Shown here piece by piece: positions 16,413 to 25,430 of a DNA stretch of 64,000 bases; positions within the stretch are counted from its first letter, which is position 1; each line of letters opens with the position of its first letter. The position numbers and the translations under genes are program-made. The notes under the pieces are model-generated. The model was not told where the DNA came from. It saw nothing but the letters and a program-made list of their open reading frames with translations, and did not search any database. The stretch spans positions 1 to 64,000 of the forward strand of contig JBGANR010000009.1 in the NCBI GenBank assembly GCA_044222225.1. The letters are read 5' to 3'. This stretch comes from JBGANR01 sp044222225. GTDB lineage: Bacteria; Actinomycetota; Actinomycetes; Mycobacteriales; Mycobacteriaceae.

Positions 16413-17576
16413 ATGACGATCGTCAGCGCCGGCGCCGCCGTGCTGAGTACGGACAGCGCCACCGAGCTGGTCCGGCCCGCCTGGATCGAGGCCGACGCCG
16501 GCCGCATCACCCGATGCGGCCGGGGCGCCCCGCCCCGCGAACCGGACATCAGCCTGCCCGACGCCGTACTCGTCCCCGGTTTCGTGGACATGCACACCCA
16601 CGGCGGCGGCGGCGCGACGTTCGTCGGCGGCGACCCGGACGAGGTCCGGGCCGCGGCGGCCTTCCACCGCTCGCACGGCACGACGACGATGCTCGCCAGC
16701 CTCGTCACGGCGGCCCCGCAGCCGCTGCTCGACGCGGTCGTCCGGCTGGCGGCGCTCACCCGCGAGGGCGTCGTCGACGGGATCCACCTCGAAGGGCCGT
16801 GGCTGAGCTCGGCGCGCTGCGGCGCGCACGACTCGCATCAGCTGCGGGCGCCGGACCCGGCCGAGATCGACGCCCTGCTCGCGGCGGGCGCGGGCGCGAT
16901 CCGCATGGTGACGATCGCCCCCGAGCTGCCGGGTGGTCTCGACGCCGTCCGGCAGCTCGCGGCGGCGGGCGTCGTCGTCGCGATCGGCCACACCGACGCG
17001 ACGTACGCCGTCGCGTCCGACGCCATCGCCGCGGGCGCGACCGTCGGCACGCACGTCTTCAACGCGATGCGGCCGCTGCACCACCGCGAACCCGGCCCGG
17101 CGCTGGCGCTGCTCGACGATCCGGGCAGCGTCCTCGAGCTCGTCGCCGACGGCGTCCACGTGCATCCCGCACTCGTCCGGCGCGTCATCTCGATGGCCGG
17201 ACCCGATCGCGTCGCGCTCATCACCGACGCGATGGCGGCCGCGGGGATGGCCGACGGCAGCTACCGGCTCGGCGAGCTGTACGTCGACGTCACGGGCGGC
17301 GTCGCGCGCGTCCGCGGCTCGTCGACGGTCGCGGGCAGCACGGCGACGATGGACCGGATCTTCGCGAACGCCCTGCGCGCGGCGGGCTCCGGCGACGAGG
17401 CGTGGGTCGCGGCGGCGCTGATGACGTCGTCGACGCCGGCCCGCGCGATCGGCCGGACGGACGTCGGGGCGCTGCGCCCCGGCCTTCGCGCCGACATCGT
17501 CGCCCTCGACGAGGAGGCAAACGTCATCCGTGTTCTGCCCGCCGCCGAATGGGCGTCGGAGGAACGTGCCCAATAG
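16413..17576 (+). CDS. nagA: N-acetylglucosamine-6-phosphate deacetylase
   Basis: Amidohydrolase-fold enzyme of 387 aa that deacetylates GlcNAc-6-phosphate, feeding the SIS deaminase. Metal and substrate motifs: VDMHTHGGGG near residue 60, HLEGPWLS, AIGHTDATY, GTHVFNAMRPLHHREPG, and catalytic Asp in LITDAMAAAG. The ATG at 16413 has GAAGGA a few bases upstream; an ATG 12 bases earlier has its purine tract touching the start codon and is less likely. A 57-base gap separates it from the SIS gene, so it may be cotranscribed or have a weak promoter of its own. Confidence 0.93.
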   Translation: MTIVSAGAAVLSTDSATELVRPAWIEADAGRITRCGRGAPPREPDISLPDAVLVPGFVDMHTHGGGGATFVGGDPDEVRAAAAFHRSHGTTTMLASLVTAAPQPLLDAVVRLAALTREGVVDGIHLEGPWLSSARCGAHDSHQLRAPDPAEIDALLAAGAGAIRMVTIAPELPGGLDAVRQLAAAGVVVAIGHTDATYAVASDAIAAGATVGTHVFNAMRPLHHREPGPALALLDDPGSVLELVADGVHVHPALVRRVISMAGPDRVALITDAMAAAGMADGSYRLGELYVDVTGGVARVRGSSTVAGSTATMDRIFANALRAAGSGDEAWVAAALMTSSTPARAIGRTDVGALRPGLRADIVALDEEANVIRVLPAAEWASEERAQ

Positions 17577-17621
17577 CCGCTGAAGTGCCGAACCGTGCAG
17601 ACATTTCAGTTCTCGAACGGC

Positions 17622-17634
17622 TAGTATCGCATCG
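17622..17634 (+). promoter_or_regulatory. Probable leaderless promoter of the deacetylase lipoprotein
   Basis: TAGTAT at 17622-17627 ends six bases before the GTG at 17634, the spacing expected when transcription starts on the initiation codon. No Shine-Dalgarno sequence is present. The -35 region is unremarkable. Confidence 0.45.
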
Positions 17635-18410
17635 TGGATCGACGCGCCTTTCTCACGCTGCTCGCCGCCGGCACGGCGGTGGCTCTCGCGGGCTGCGACG
17701 CACTGAGCCAGACGAACCCCGTCCCGGGCACCCCGAAACCGGACCCGGCACTGCCACCGCCGCCGCCCAAGTCGGCGCGGCTGCCGGTGCCGATCGGCGC
17801 GTCGATCACGGACTTCCCCGGCGAGGGCCGGAGCATGGCGCTCACCATCGACGACGGCACCGACCCGGACGTCATCGCCGGCTACACGGAGTTCTGCAAG
17901 CGGACCGGCGCCCGGATCACCTTCTTCATCACCTCGATCTACCCAGGCTGGCGGACGCACGCCGAGGCGATCCGCCCACTGGTCGAATCCGGCCAGATCC
18001 AGTTGGCCAACCACACCTACGACCACCCCTATCTGACCAAGATCTCCAAGTCGGAGATCGCCACCCAGCTCAGCCGGTGCAAGGAGTTCATGCAGAACAC
18101 CTACGGGGTCGACGGCACGCCCTACTACCGGCCGCCGTTCGGGGCGTACAACGACACCGTCACCGCCGTCGCCGCCGACCTCGGCTACACCGTGCAGGCG
18201 TTGTGGGACGGCGACATCAGCGACCACCTCATCCTCACCCCGGAACAGATCATCGAGAACGCGCGGAAGTACTTCCGCGAGCAGACGATCGTCATCGGCC
18301 ACGCCAACCATCCGGGCGTGCTGGGCGCGTACGACGGGATGGCCGACATCGTCCGGGAACGCAACCTCTCGATGGTGACGCTGGACGACATCTTCGGCCC
18401 GGCGACGTAG
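17634..18410 (+). CDS. Polysaccharide deacetylase (NodB/CE4) lipoprotein
   Basis: Exported lipoprotein of 258 aa: MDRRAFLTLLAAGTAVALAG precedes the lipobox cysteine (LAGC), then a proline-rich linker and a CE4 domain. Catalytic signature one is TIDDGTD (usual TFDDG), metal histidines lie in NHTYDHP, and RPPFGAYN is motif three. It may deacetylate cell-wall GlcNAc or another surface glycan. Placement next to the nag operon is suggestive, since released acetyl-glucosamine derivatives could be linked, but it appears to have its own leaderless promoter. Confidence 0.87.
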   Translation: MDRRAFLTLLAAGTAVALAGCDALSQTNPVPGTPKPDPALPPPPPKSARLPVPIGASITDFPGEGRSMALTIDDGTDPDVIAGYTEFCKRTGARITFFITSIYPGWRTHAEAIRPLVESGQIQLANHTYDHPYLTKISKSEIATQLSRCKEFMQNTYGVDGTPYYRPPFGAYNDTVTAVAADLGYTVQALWDGDISDHLILTPEQIIENARKYFREQTIVIGHANHPGVLGAYDGMADIVRERNLSMVTLDDIFGPAT

Positions 18411-18420
18411 CGTGTCGACG

Positions 18421-19677
18421 TCACAGCTCCCACAACGCGCTGATCGGAACGGCGCGCTTCTTCTCGCCGAACGGCAGCGTCTCCGTGCCCGCGTACAGCA
18501 CGATGCCGACGACGAGATCGTCGCCGAGGCGCGCCGCAAGATGGTCGATGCCCCGGAAGTCGTCCGCCCGCGCGGTGGCTGACGCCTTGACGTCGATCGC
18601 GACGACCCGCCCGCGGCGATCCTCCAGCACGATGTCGACCTCCACCTTGTCCTTCGTGCGGTAATGGAACAGTTCGGCGCGCGTCCGAGACCAGGTGAGC
18701 TGCCGAGCGATCTCCATCGCCACGAAGCCCTCGAGCAGGCCGCCGAACGGCCCGTCGACGCGGGCCAGGCTGCTCGCGTCCTGACCGATGACGTTTGCGG
18801 CCACCCCTGAATCGACGAAGGCGACCTTCGCCGTCGACACCGCACGGCTGCTGAGATTGCGTGACCACGCCGGTGTCCGCTTGATGAGGAACACCTCGTC
18901 GAGCAGCCCCAGGTAGCGAGCCACCGTCGCCTGCGCCAGCCCCAGGTCCCCCACCAGGTTCCCGGGAACGAGGAGCTGCCCCGACCGCGCCGCGAGCAAC
19001 CGGATGAGGGTCCGCATCTGCGCACCGTGTTCGATACCCGCGATCTGCATGACGTCGCGGTTGACGATGTCGGCGACGTAATTGTCGAAGAACGCCTCAC
19101 GCCGCCGGCCGTGGCGAGCGACGGCCTCGGGGAAACCGCCTCGCACGACCCGCTCGATGTACCCGCTCCGCTCTTCGGTGCTCTCGACGCGCACCTCCGG
19201 TCCGCGGTCGAAGACAGCGTCGACGAACCCGTCCGGGGCGCCGTCGATCTCACCCTGCGACAGCGGCCAGAGCTCGATGGTCTCCATCCGGCCGGGCAGG
19301 GCGTCGGGCACCGAACGCAGACCGAGCACGCGGGCCGACCCCGTCAGCAGGAAACGGCCGGGCCGGAAGTCACCGTCCACGACCTCCTTGATGGCCAGCA
19401 GCAGTTCGGGCACCCGCTGGACCTCGTCGATGACGAGCATCGCGTCGTCCCGGACGAACGAGGTCGGGTCGAACTCGGCCGCCTGCCTGGTCGAAGCCCG
19501 ATCGAGGCTCCGCCAGGTGCCACCTCGCTCGTCCTGGATCCGGGCGACGAGCGTGCTCTTACCGCACTGACGCGCACCGTTGATCAGCACGACGCGCGTG
19601 TCGGCGAGCGCCTCGTCGACGGCGAGCGCCGCGTGGCGCGGCAGGATCCGACCGACGGGTGACTGAGCGACGTTCAT
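18421..19677 (-). CDS. AAA ATPase with DUF4143 domain
   Basis: A 418-residue protein of the AAA_14/DUF4143 family, widespread in bacteria and of poorly defined role. Walker A is GARQCGKSTL near residue 35, Walker B is MLVIDEVQ near 80, and LTGSARVLGLRSVPDALPGR contains sensor elements. The C-terminal half contains a winged-helix region and a nuclease-like fold (KVEVDIVLEDRRGRVVAIDVKAS), reminiscent of a PD-(D/E)XK core. Such genes are often of mobile or defence character. It starts just upstream of a 23-bp minisatellite that occupies its promoter region. Confidence 0.82.
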   Translation of the reverse strand: MNVAQSPVGRILPRHAALAVDEALADTRVVLINGARQCGKSTLVARIQDERGGTWRSLDRASTRQAAEFDPTSFVRDDAMLVIDEVQRVPELLLAIKEVVDGDFRPGRFLLTGSARVLGLRSVPDALPGRMETIELWPLSQGEIDGAPDGFVDAVFDRGPEVRVESTEERSGYIERVVRGGFPEAVARHGRRREAFFDNYVADIVNRDVMQIAGIEHGAQMRTLIRLLAARSGQLLVPGNLVGDLGLAQATVARYLGLLDEVFLIKRTPAWSRNLSSRAVSTAKVAFVDSGVAANVIGQDASSLARVDGPFGGLLEGFVAMEIARQLTWSRTRAELFHYRTKDKVEVDIVLEDRRGRVVAIDVKASATARADDFRGIDHLAARLGDDLVVGIVLYAGTETLPFGEKKRAVPISALWEL

Positions 19678-19698
19678 CCCTGCATCCTGCCACCTGAC

Positions 19699-19882
19699 TT
19701 CAGTTTGGTCGCACCATCGGTGTCAGTTTGGTCGCACGGCTGACGTCAGTCTGGTCGCACTGTCGGAGTCAGTCTGGTCGCACTGTTGGAGTCAGTCTGG
19801 TCGCACGGTTGACGTCAGTCTGGTCGCACGGTCGACGTCAGTCTGGTCGCATCGTCGGCGTCAGTCTGGTCGCATCGTCGAA
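19699..19882. repeat. Minisatellite: eight tandem 23-bp units
   Basis: Units start at 19699, 19722, 19745, 19768, 19791, 19814, 19837 and 19860. The conserved part is GTCAGTCTGGTCGCA (first two units have TTTGG); the last eight bases vary among a few versions, alternating between ACGGTYGAC-like and TCGTCGGC-like endings. There are no spacers, so this is not CRISPR. It fills the gap between the divergent ATPase and receptor kinase and could be a multi-site protein binding region. A frame through it encodes a repetitive peptide judged spurious. Confidence 0.9.
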
Positions 19883-19947
19883 ACCTGTCACCGAGCGGGC
19901 CGACGCGGCGAATACTGCCGCGAACAGCCGCACAGCGACAGGTTCCG
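19879..19947. repeat. Palindromic element family E, intergenic copy E1
   Basis: A 69-bp element with gapless similarity (about 51 of 69 positions by hand count to the copy at 54500, fewer to that at 48967). It begins CGAAACCTGTC and ends GCGACAGGTTCCG, roughly inverse ends. It directly abuts the minisatellite and precedes the receptor kinase gene. Confidence 0.7.
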
Positions 19948-19968
19948 GCCGACCGGCCTTGTAGTCTC

Positions 19969-20004
19969 ATGGCGATGAGTTCCGACGACGCCCGCTTCCG
20001 GTAG
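19969..20004 (+). other. Possible 11-codon upstream ORF before the kinase
   Basis: ATG GCG ATG through TAG encodes MAMSSDDARFR and ends three bases before the kinase GTG at 20008. A TAGTCT (19962-19967) stands immediately upstream, so this small frame could be the 5' end of a leaderless transcript with the kinase translated by re-initiation. No other ribosome binding site for the kinase is evident. Speculative. Confidence 0.3.
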
Positions 20005-20007
20005 CTC

Positions 20008-21648
20008 GTGGCCCCCGATCCCCGGGTCGGCACCCGATTCGGCCCCTACCGCATCGACGCCCTCCTCGGACGCGGCGGCATGGGTGCCGTCTACGACGCC
20101 TATGACACCGTCAAGGGCCGGCGCATCGCGCTCAAGCTGCTGCACGCCGAGCTCGCGCAGTCGTCCGACTTCGCCGAACGCTTCCGCCGCGAATCCCACA
20201 CCGCCGCCCAGGTTGCCGAGCCGCACGTCATCCCCATCCACGACTGGGGCGAGATCGACGGCGTCCTCTACATCGACATGCGCTACGTGGCCGGCCACGA
20301 TCTGCGCAGCCTGATCCGCGGCGCCGGACCCCTGGCGCCCGCGCGCGCCGTCGCCATCGTCACGCAGGTGGGCTCCGCGCTCGACGCCGCCCACCGCGCG
20401 GGCCTCGTCCACCGCGACATCAAGCCCGACAACGTGCTGGTCACCGACGACGACTTCGCCTACCTCGTCGACTTCGGCATCGCCCAGGGGGTCACCGACA
20501 CCCGGCTCACCGCGGCCGGCAGCGCGATCGGCTCGCACGCGTACATGGCGCCCGAGCGCTTCGACGGCCATCCCGGCGACACCGCCGCCGACGTCTACGC
20601 CCTCGCCTGCGTGCTCCACGAATGCCTCACCGGCCGGGTGCCGTTCCCCGCCACCACCGCCGCCGGCGTCATGCGCGCCCACCTCATGGACCCGCCGCCG
20701 CGGGCGAGCCTGGTCCCGGGCGTCCCCGCCGCGTTCGACGCCGTGATCGCCACCGGCATGGCCAAGAACCCCGGGCAGCGCTACCCCACCGCCGGTGCCC
20801 TCACCCGCGCCGCGGCCGCGGCTCTCGCCGGTGGCGCGGCCGGTGGCGACCGACGCCGCGAGCCCCCGACGCGGGGCCTGCCCCCGGCGACCCTGTACGG
20901 CGTCGATCCGGCGCCCGGCTCCACCCGTCACGACTCCGGCCATACACCCGCGGCCACCCGCTACGACTCCGGTCCGACGCCCGGCGTCGTGGGCCCGGTA
21001 CCGACCCGATCCGGCACCGGCTGGCCGCCACCCGGCACCGGCCACCCGGTGCCCGTGTACGCCGCACCGCAGGCGCCGCCGCCGCAGCGCCGCTCCGCCG
21101 TTCCCGCGCTGCTCGCGACGGTCGTCGTCGTACTGCTCGTGCTCGTCGGCGTCCTCGTCTGGTACGTCATGAGCAAGGAACGGGACACGGCCGGCCCGCA
21201 GACCGGATCGTCGACACGTACGGTCCCCGGATCGAGCGGCTCGACGTCCGGATCCCCGACGACACCCACCACGTCGTCCACTCCGACGACGGCCTCGACC
21301 CCGCCGCTCCTCGGCACCGTCTCCGGCACGGACGATCACGGCTTCGTCTCCAGTCTCGCCCGCTGCGACGGCGACGACCTGGCCCAGTTCATCCTGCGGA
21401 CCACCGCACCGGCCGGCAAGGACGAGTCGCTCGTGGTCATCTGCCAGAACACCGACGGCGGTCTCTACTATCACGGCGCACGCGGCAGCGGCGATCTCCG
21501 GGTGGCCGACGTCGCACGGAGCGGCGACGGGTACATCGCGACGAACGGCTCCCACCGCTACGCGGTCTCACCCACCGGACTGCGGATCACCGAGAACGGC
21601 TCGCTGCTGGCCGACGAGCCGGTCGCGGAGTACGCCTACCGCCGCTGA
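20008..21648 (+). CDS. Receptor-type Ser/Thr protein kinase (Pkn family)
   Basis: A 546-residue Hanks-type kinase with an intact catalytic core: GRGGMGAVYDA glycine loop, IALKLL lysine, HRDIKPDN catalytic loop, VDFGIA metal loop, YMAPERF. A proline-rich juxtamembrane stretch (about 285-365) leads to one membrane helix (about 371-393), a Ser/Thr/Pro linker and a small extracellular domain of about 120 residues with two cysteines. It phosphorylates cytosolic targets in response to an unknown outside signal. Upstream of glnX by 119 bases; both may belong to the same signalling neighbourhood as the PknG cluster. Start GTG at 20008 has no clear ribosome binding site. Confidence 0.9.
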   Translation: MAPDPRVGTRFGPYRIDALLGRGGMGAVYDAYDTVKGRRIALKLLHAELAQSSDFAERFRRESHTAAQVAEPHVIPIHDWGEIDGVLYIDMRYVAGHDLRSLIRGAGPLAPARAVAIVTQVGSALDAAHRAGLVHRDIKPDNVLVTDDDFAYLVDFGIAQGVTDTRLTAAGSAIGSHAYMAPERFDGHPGDTAADVYALACVLHECLTGRVPFPATTAAGVMRAHLMDPPPRASLVPGVPAAFDAVIATGMAKNPGQRYPTAGALTRAAAAALAGGAAGGDRRREPPTRGLPPATLYGVDPAPGSTRHDSGHTPAATRYDSGPTPGVVGPVPTRSGTGWPPPGTGHPVPVYAAPQAPPPQRRSAVPALLATVVVVLLVLVGVLVWYVMSKERDTAGPQTGSSTRTVPGSSGSTSGSPTTPTTSSTPTTASTPPLLGTVSGTDDHGFVSSLARCDGDDLAQFILRTTAPAGKDESLVVICQNTDGGLYYHGARGSGDLRVADVARSGDGYIATNGSHRYAVSPTGLRITENGSLLADEPVAEYAYRR

Positions 21649-21767
21649 CGCCCGGCGCAGCGCGTCCGTCCCGCGACGATCACCTCGAGCGTCGGTTAAT
21701 CGCGCGTTGGCTATCCTGTCGGACATCTGTCGATGTGACTGATGACACAGATCCGCAGGAGGTGAAC

Positions 21768-23065
21768 GTGTCGATTCCCACCATGCTGCCCGCTCCCGCC
21801 GAAGCGCCCGCCCTCCCGGCCGCGGCCGACCGGCCGGGCCGTTTCGCGGGGTGGCGAGTGCTGGCTCGCACGACGCCCGGCCTCATGATCGGGTTCGCCG
21901 TCGCCGCCGTGTGCGCGAGCCTCGTGGTGGGCGGTTTCACCGCGGCGGCGCTGCAGAGCCGGGCCGACGCGCTCACCGACCTCGCCGAACGCACCGGCCC
22001 GCTCACAGCGGCCGCGCACGAGGTCTACCGCGGACTCTCCGACGCGGACGCCACGGCCAACAGCGCCTTCCTCGCCGGCGGTGCGGAGACCGCGGCCGTG
22101 CGCACGCGATACGAGACGGCCATCGCGCAGGCCCAGTCGGCGCTCGCCCTGGCGATCGCGGCGCGCGAACCCGCCGATGTGGGCGCCGGCAGCCGGCTCG
22201 CCGTGCTCGCCGCGAAGCTGCCGGTCTACACCGGTCTCGTCGAGACGGCGCGGGCGAACAACCAGCAAGGACATCCCGTCGGGGCCGCCTACCAGCGCGA
22301 AGCGTCCCACCTCATGCGCGGCGAGCTGCTCCCGGCGGCCGAATCCCTCTACGCCGACGAGGTGACCGCCCGCACTCGTGATCAGGATTCGGCGGGCACG
22401 TGGCCGTGGCTCGAAGTGCTCCTCGGTGTGGCGCTGCTCGCCGTCCTGGTCGCCGCGCAACGGTTCCTCTGGCTGCGCACCGGGCGGCGAATCAATGTCG
22501 GCTTCGCGGTGGCCTCGGTCGCCGCGCTCGTCTCGCTCGTCTGGGTCGCGGTCGCCGCCACCGTCGTGGTGACGAACGTCGAGGCCGGCGACGAGCGCGG
22601 AACCCGGCCCGCCGACCTGTTGGCGCAGGCGAGCGTCGCCGCGCTTAAGGCCCGCGGCGCCGAGACGTTGACGCTGGTCGCACGCGGCAACGGCGCCGAG
22701 TACGAACGCGATTACCAGCGGGTCCGCGCCGATCTCACCGACGTCATCGACCGGGCCGGACGGCTCGCGGGTGCGGCGCCCGTCGCCGACGAGATCGAGA
22801 CCGCCCGCGCCGCCGAGCGGGACTGGTACGCCGTTCATTCGCGGATCCGGGGTCGGGCGCCGGCCGCGGCGCCGCGGCCGACTTCGACGAGGTCGACCGC
22901 TCGCTTCGGGCCGCCATCGCGTCGACGCACGCCGCGTTCGTCGACGAGACGGCGACCGCCCGCACCGCCCTCACCGGCGTGGCGCTCGGCGTGGCCGGCC
23001 TCTGCCTCATCTCCGCCGGCGGCGCCGTGGTCGGCGTCCGCCGGCGGCTGCAGGAGTACCGGTGA
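21768..23065 (+). pseudogene. glnX: GlnX-like membrane sensor protein, apparent single-base frameshift
   Basis: Membrane protein preceding glnH-pknG as in mycobacteria (glnX-glnH-pknG). GTG at 21768 follows AGGAGG. Helices are predicted near residues 32-54, 208-230 and 240-268 and at the C-terminus, with a large extracytoplasmic region between that is rich in alanine helices. The reading frame breaks in the GGGG run at 22849-22852: adding one G links SRIRG to the frame with DFDEVDRSLRAAIAST and the last helix, ending at TGA 23063-23065 and giving about 432 aa, close to mycobacterial GlnX. The stop then overlaps the glnH start as GTGA. The break could be a real mutation or a homopolymer error; without it the gene is normal. 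Confidence 0.75.
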
Positions 23066-24060
23066 GGCGCGCGGCCGCGACCGTCGCCGCGCTCCTGGCG
23101 GTCGTGCTGCTCACCGGCTGCGGCGGCGAGGCGGCGGTGGCCGACCGCGACACCCGCACCGCCGCACCGCCGTCGCCCGAGGGCGCCACGGAGATCCGCG
23201 AGCTGCCCGGCGCCCCTGACGACACGTCCTGCGATCCGACTGCCAGCTACCGGCCGACCGGTGCCACGGTGCCCCCGACGACCGCGCTCACTCGGGGATG
23301 GTTCGGCCCCGACACGTCCACTCTGGCCGCGATCCGCAAGCGCGGCAGGCTCATCGTCGGCGTCGACCAGAGCACCTACAACTTCGGCTACCGCGATCCG
23401 TTCACGGGGCGCCTCGAGGGCTTCGACGTCGATCTGGGCCGGGCCGTCGCACGGGCGATCTTCGGCCGTGACGACGCCGTCCAGCTGCGCGCGCTGACGT
23501 CGAGCCAGCGCGTGGCGGCGGTCAAGAACGGCGACGTCGACCTCGTCGTGCGCACGATGCGGATGGACTGCGAGCGCTGGCGGGAGATCGACTTCTCGAC
23601 GGCCTACTTCGAGACGGGCCAGCGCGTCCTGGTCCGCAAGGGCTCCGGCCACACCGGGCTCGACTCCCTCGGCGGCCGGAAGGTCTGCGCCACGGCCGGC
23701 TCTACGTCGATCCGCGACGTGCTGCGCGCGCCGTCCAAGCCGATCGGCGTGCAGGTCGCCGAGTGGACCGACTGCCTCGTCATGCTGCAGCAGAAGCAGG
23801 TGGAGGCCGTCTCGACGGACGAGCCGATCCTCGCCGGGCTCGCCCTGCAGGACCCGTTCACCGAGGTCGTCGGCCCGTCGTTCGCCGTTCAGCAGTACGG
23901 CATGGCGATCGCCAAGGGGCGCACCGACTTCGTCCGCTTCGTCAACGCGGTGCTCGACCAGGTGCGCACGAGCGGTGAATGGTCACGGCTCTACGACCGG
24001 TGGCTCACCCGCCTGCTCGGTCGTGACGCGAGCCCGCCCGCGCCGCGGTATCGGGACTGA
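23062..24060 (+). CDS. glnH: Glutamine/glutamate-binding lipoprotein GlnH
   Basis: Periplasmic-type solute-binding protein of 332 aa with lipobox LLTGC near residue 20 and a type 3 binding fold (RGRLIVGVDQSTYNFGYRDP, FDVDLGRAVARAI, CERWREIDFSTAYFE). In mycobacteria GlnH binds Asp/Glu/Asn/Gln outside the cell and signals through GlnX to PknG, rather than working in transport. The same gene order here supports this. No permease or ATPase gene is nearby. GTG at 23062 overlaps the glnX stop. Confidence 0.88.
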   Translation: MRRAAATVAALLAVVLLTGCGGEAAVADRDTRTAAPPSPEGATEIRELPGAPDDTSCDPTASYRPTGATVPPTTALTRGWFGPDTSTLAAIRKRGRLIVGVDQSTYNFGYRDPFTGRLEGFDVDLGRAVARAIFGRDDAVQLRALTSSQRVAAVKNGDVDLVVRTMRMDCERWREIDFSTAYFETGQRVLVRKGSGHTGLDSLGGRKVCATAGSTSIRDVLRAPSKPIGVQVAEWTDCLVMLQQKQVEAVSTDEPILAGLALQDPFTEVVGPSFAVQQYGMAIAKGRTDFVRFVNAVLDQVRTSGEWSRLYDRWLTRLLGRDASPPAPRYRD

Positions 24061-24137
24061 CGGCGATGCCCGGAACCCTGTACACGGCCCATCGGACTCC
24101 GGCGGAGGCCGCGAGTCGGACGATCGGAGATCGGATC

Positions 24138-25430
24138 ATGAGCAACACCTTCAGTCGGGAGGACGTCGAGCGCTCGCTCGCGCGGCTGCAGGCCGACGTC
24201 GGCAGGATCGCCGACGCGCTGCTGGAGATGGACGGCCATCCCGGGCACGTGCTGCTGCGGGACGCGGTGCTCACCGGTGACACCCGACGCCGCTGGGCGC
24301 AGACGCAGACGACGATGACGACGCTGTGGGGCCGCTACACGACACTGCGGGAGATCCTCGATCGCGCGCTCGCGGTGCGGGCCCGGCGCTCGCGCCCGGG
24401 CGAGGCCGAACTCGCCGAGCTGACGGACCTGCTGGCCGGTCCGGTCGTCGAGTTGGACGCGCATCACGTGCCCATCGAGCGGCGCGGGCTGACCGGGGTG
24501 TCGGTCGTCTACGAGAGCGTGACCCTCACCGATCTCGTGGCACGGATGCAGACCGAGTTCGACGCCGTGATCGCCGTCCTCGTGGCCGCCCACACCACCT
24601 GGCGCGAGGCGGTGGACCGGCTCGACGCGGCCGTCACGGCACTGCGCGAGGTCACCGCACTGGCCGCCGCGTCCGATGCCGGCACCGGCCCGCCGACGGC
24701 GCTGTCGGCCGCGCTCAGCCGGGTACGTGAGGCGACGCTCGCCGACATCCTCGCCCCGACGGCCACGGCGGCCCTGGCGGACGTCGAACGCCGGATCGGC
24801 GCGCTGCGGACCGATCTGTCCCGCACGGCGGAGGCGCGCGCGGCGTTCGCCGATCGCGTCGCCGAGTTGGAGCGCATCGTGACCGTGCTCGAATCGGCCG
24901 AGGCGCAGGCCGAGACGGCGTATGCGACCGTGCTCCGGACGATCGCCGATCCGGGTGTTCCCGCGCCGGACGGCGGCGGGTCCGACCGGTTGCGGGCCCG
25001 GCTGGCAGAGCTGCTCGCCGGACGGCAGGCCGCGGGCTGGGACGCGACCGCCGCGGCCGCTGCGGCGCTGGAACGACTCGCCACCGAGACGCTCGCGGCG
25101 ACGGCCGCATCGGTGCACGTCAGCACCGGTCTGCTCGATCGTCGCGCGGAGCTGCGCGGACGGCTGGACGCATACGAGGCCAAGGCCGCCCGGATCGGGC
25201 GCGCCGAGGACACGGAGCTGTCGCGGCTGCGGCACGAGGCGCGGCGGCTGCTGTACACGGCGCCCAGCGACCTGGCCGCCGCAACTCGGGCCGTCAACGC
25301 CTATCGACGGGCCGTCGCCGCTCCGCCGACAACGGCACCCGCGATGTCCGCACCCGCGATGTCCGTGCCCGGCGACACCGACCCGCTCGTCTCCACCCGA
25401 CGGCGGCCGGGCGGGGTGGAGGCACCGTGA
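24138..25430 (+). CDS. Alanine-rich helical/coiled-coil protein of the pknG cluster
   Basis: A cytosolic protein of about 430 aa, almost entirely predicted helix, with heptad-like stretches (for example around SREDVERSLARLQADV and RVAELERIVTVLESAEAQAE) and a Pro/Ala-rich tail. No enzyme motif is recognised. It sits between glnH and pknG, whose GTG overlaps its stop as GTGA, so it is probably coproduced and may link the membrane sensor to the kinase. The ATG at 24138 is chosen over one at 24066 because it follows a GGAG and begins the clean helical region. Function unknown. Confidence 0.75.
   Translation: MSNTFSREDVERSLARLQADVGRIADALLEMDGHPGHVLLRDAVLTGDTRRRWAQTQTTMTTLWGRYTTLREILDRALAVRARRSRPGEAELAELTDLLAGPVVELDAHHVPIERRGLTGVSVVYESVTLTDLVARMQTEFDAVIAVLVAAHTTWREAVDRLDAAVTALREVTALAAASDAGTGPPTALSAALSRVREATLADILAPTATAALADVERRIGALRTDLSRTAEARAAFADRVAELERIVTVLESAEAQAETAYATVLRTIADPGVPAPDGGGSDRLRARLAELLAGRQAAGWDATAAAAAALERLATETLAATAASVHVSTGLLDRRAELRGRLDAYEAKAARIGRAEDTELSRLRHEARRLLYTAPSDLAAATRAVNAYRRAVAAPPTTAPAMSAPAMSVPGDTDPLVSTRRRPGGVEAP

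Noticed and set aside
16242..19253. A 1003-codon minus-strand frame opposite nagA and the deacetylase
   Set aside because: Opposes two confidently identified genes and shows no protein family features.
19699..19882. CRISPR array
   Set aside because: The 23-bp units are directly adjacent with no unique spacers, and no cas gene is near; it is a minisatellite.
19728..19964. A 78-residue protein made of repeated SVWSH/SQSGR segments
   Set aside because: The peptide repeat is a direct consequence of the DNA minisatellite, with no ribosome site; DNA-level repetition explains it.
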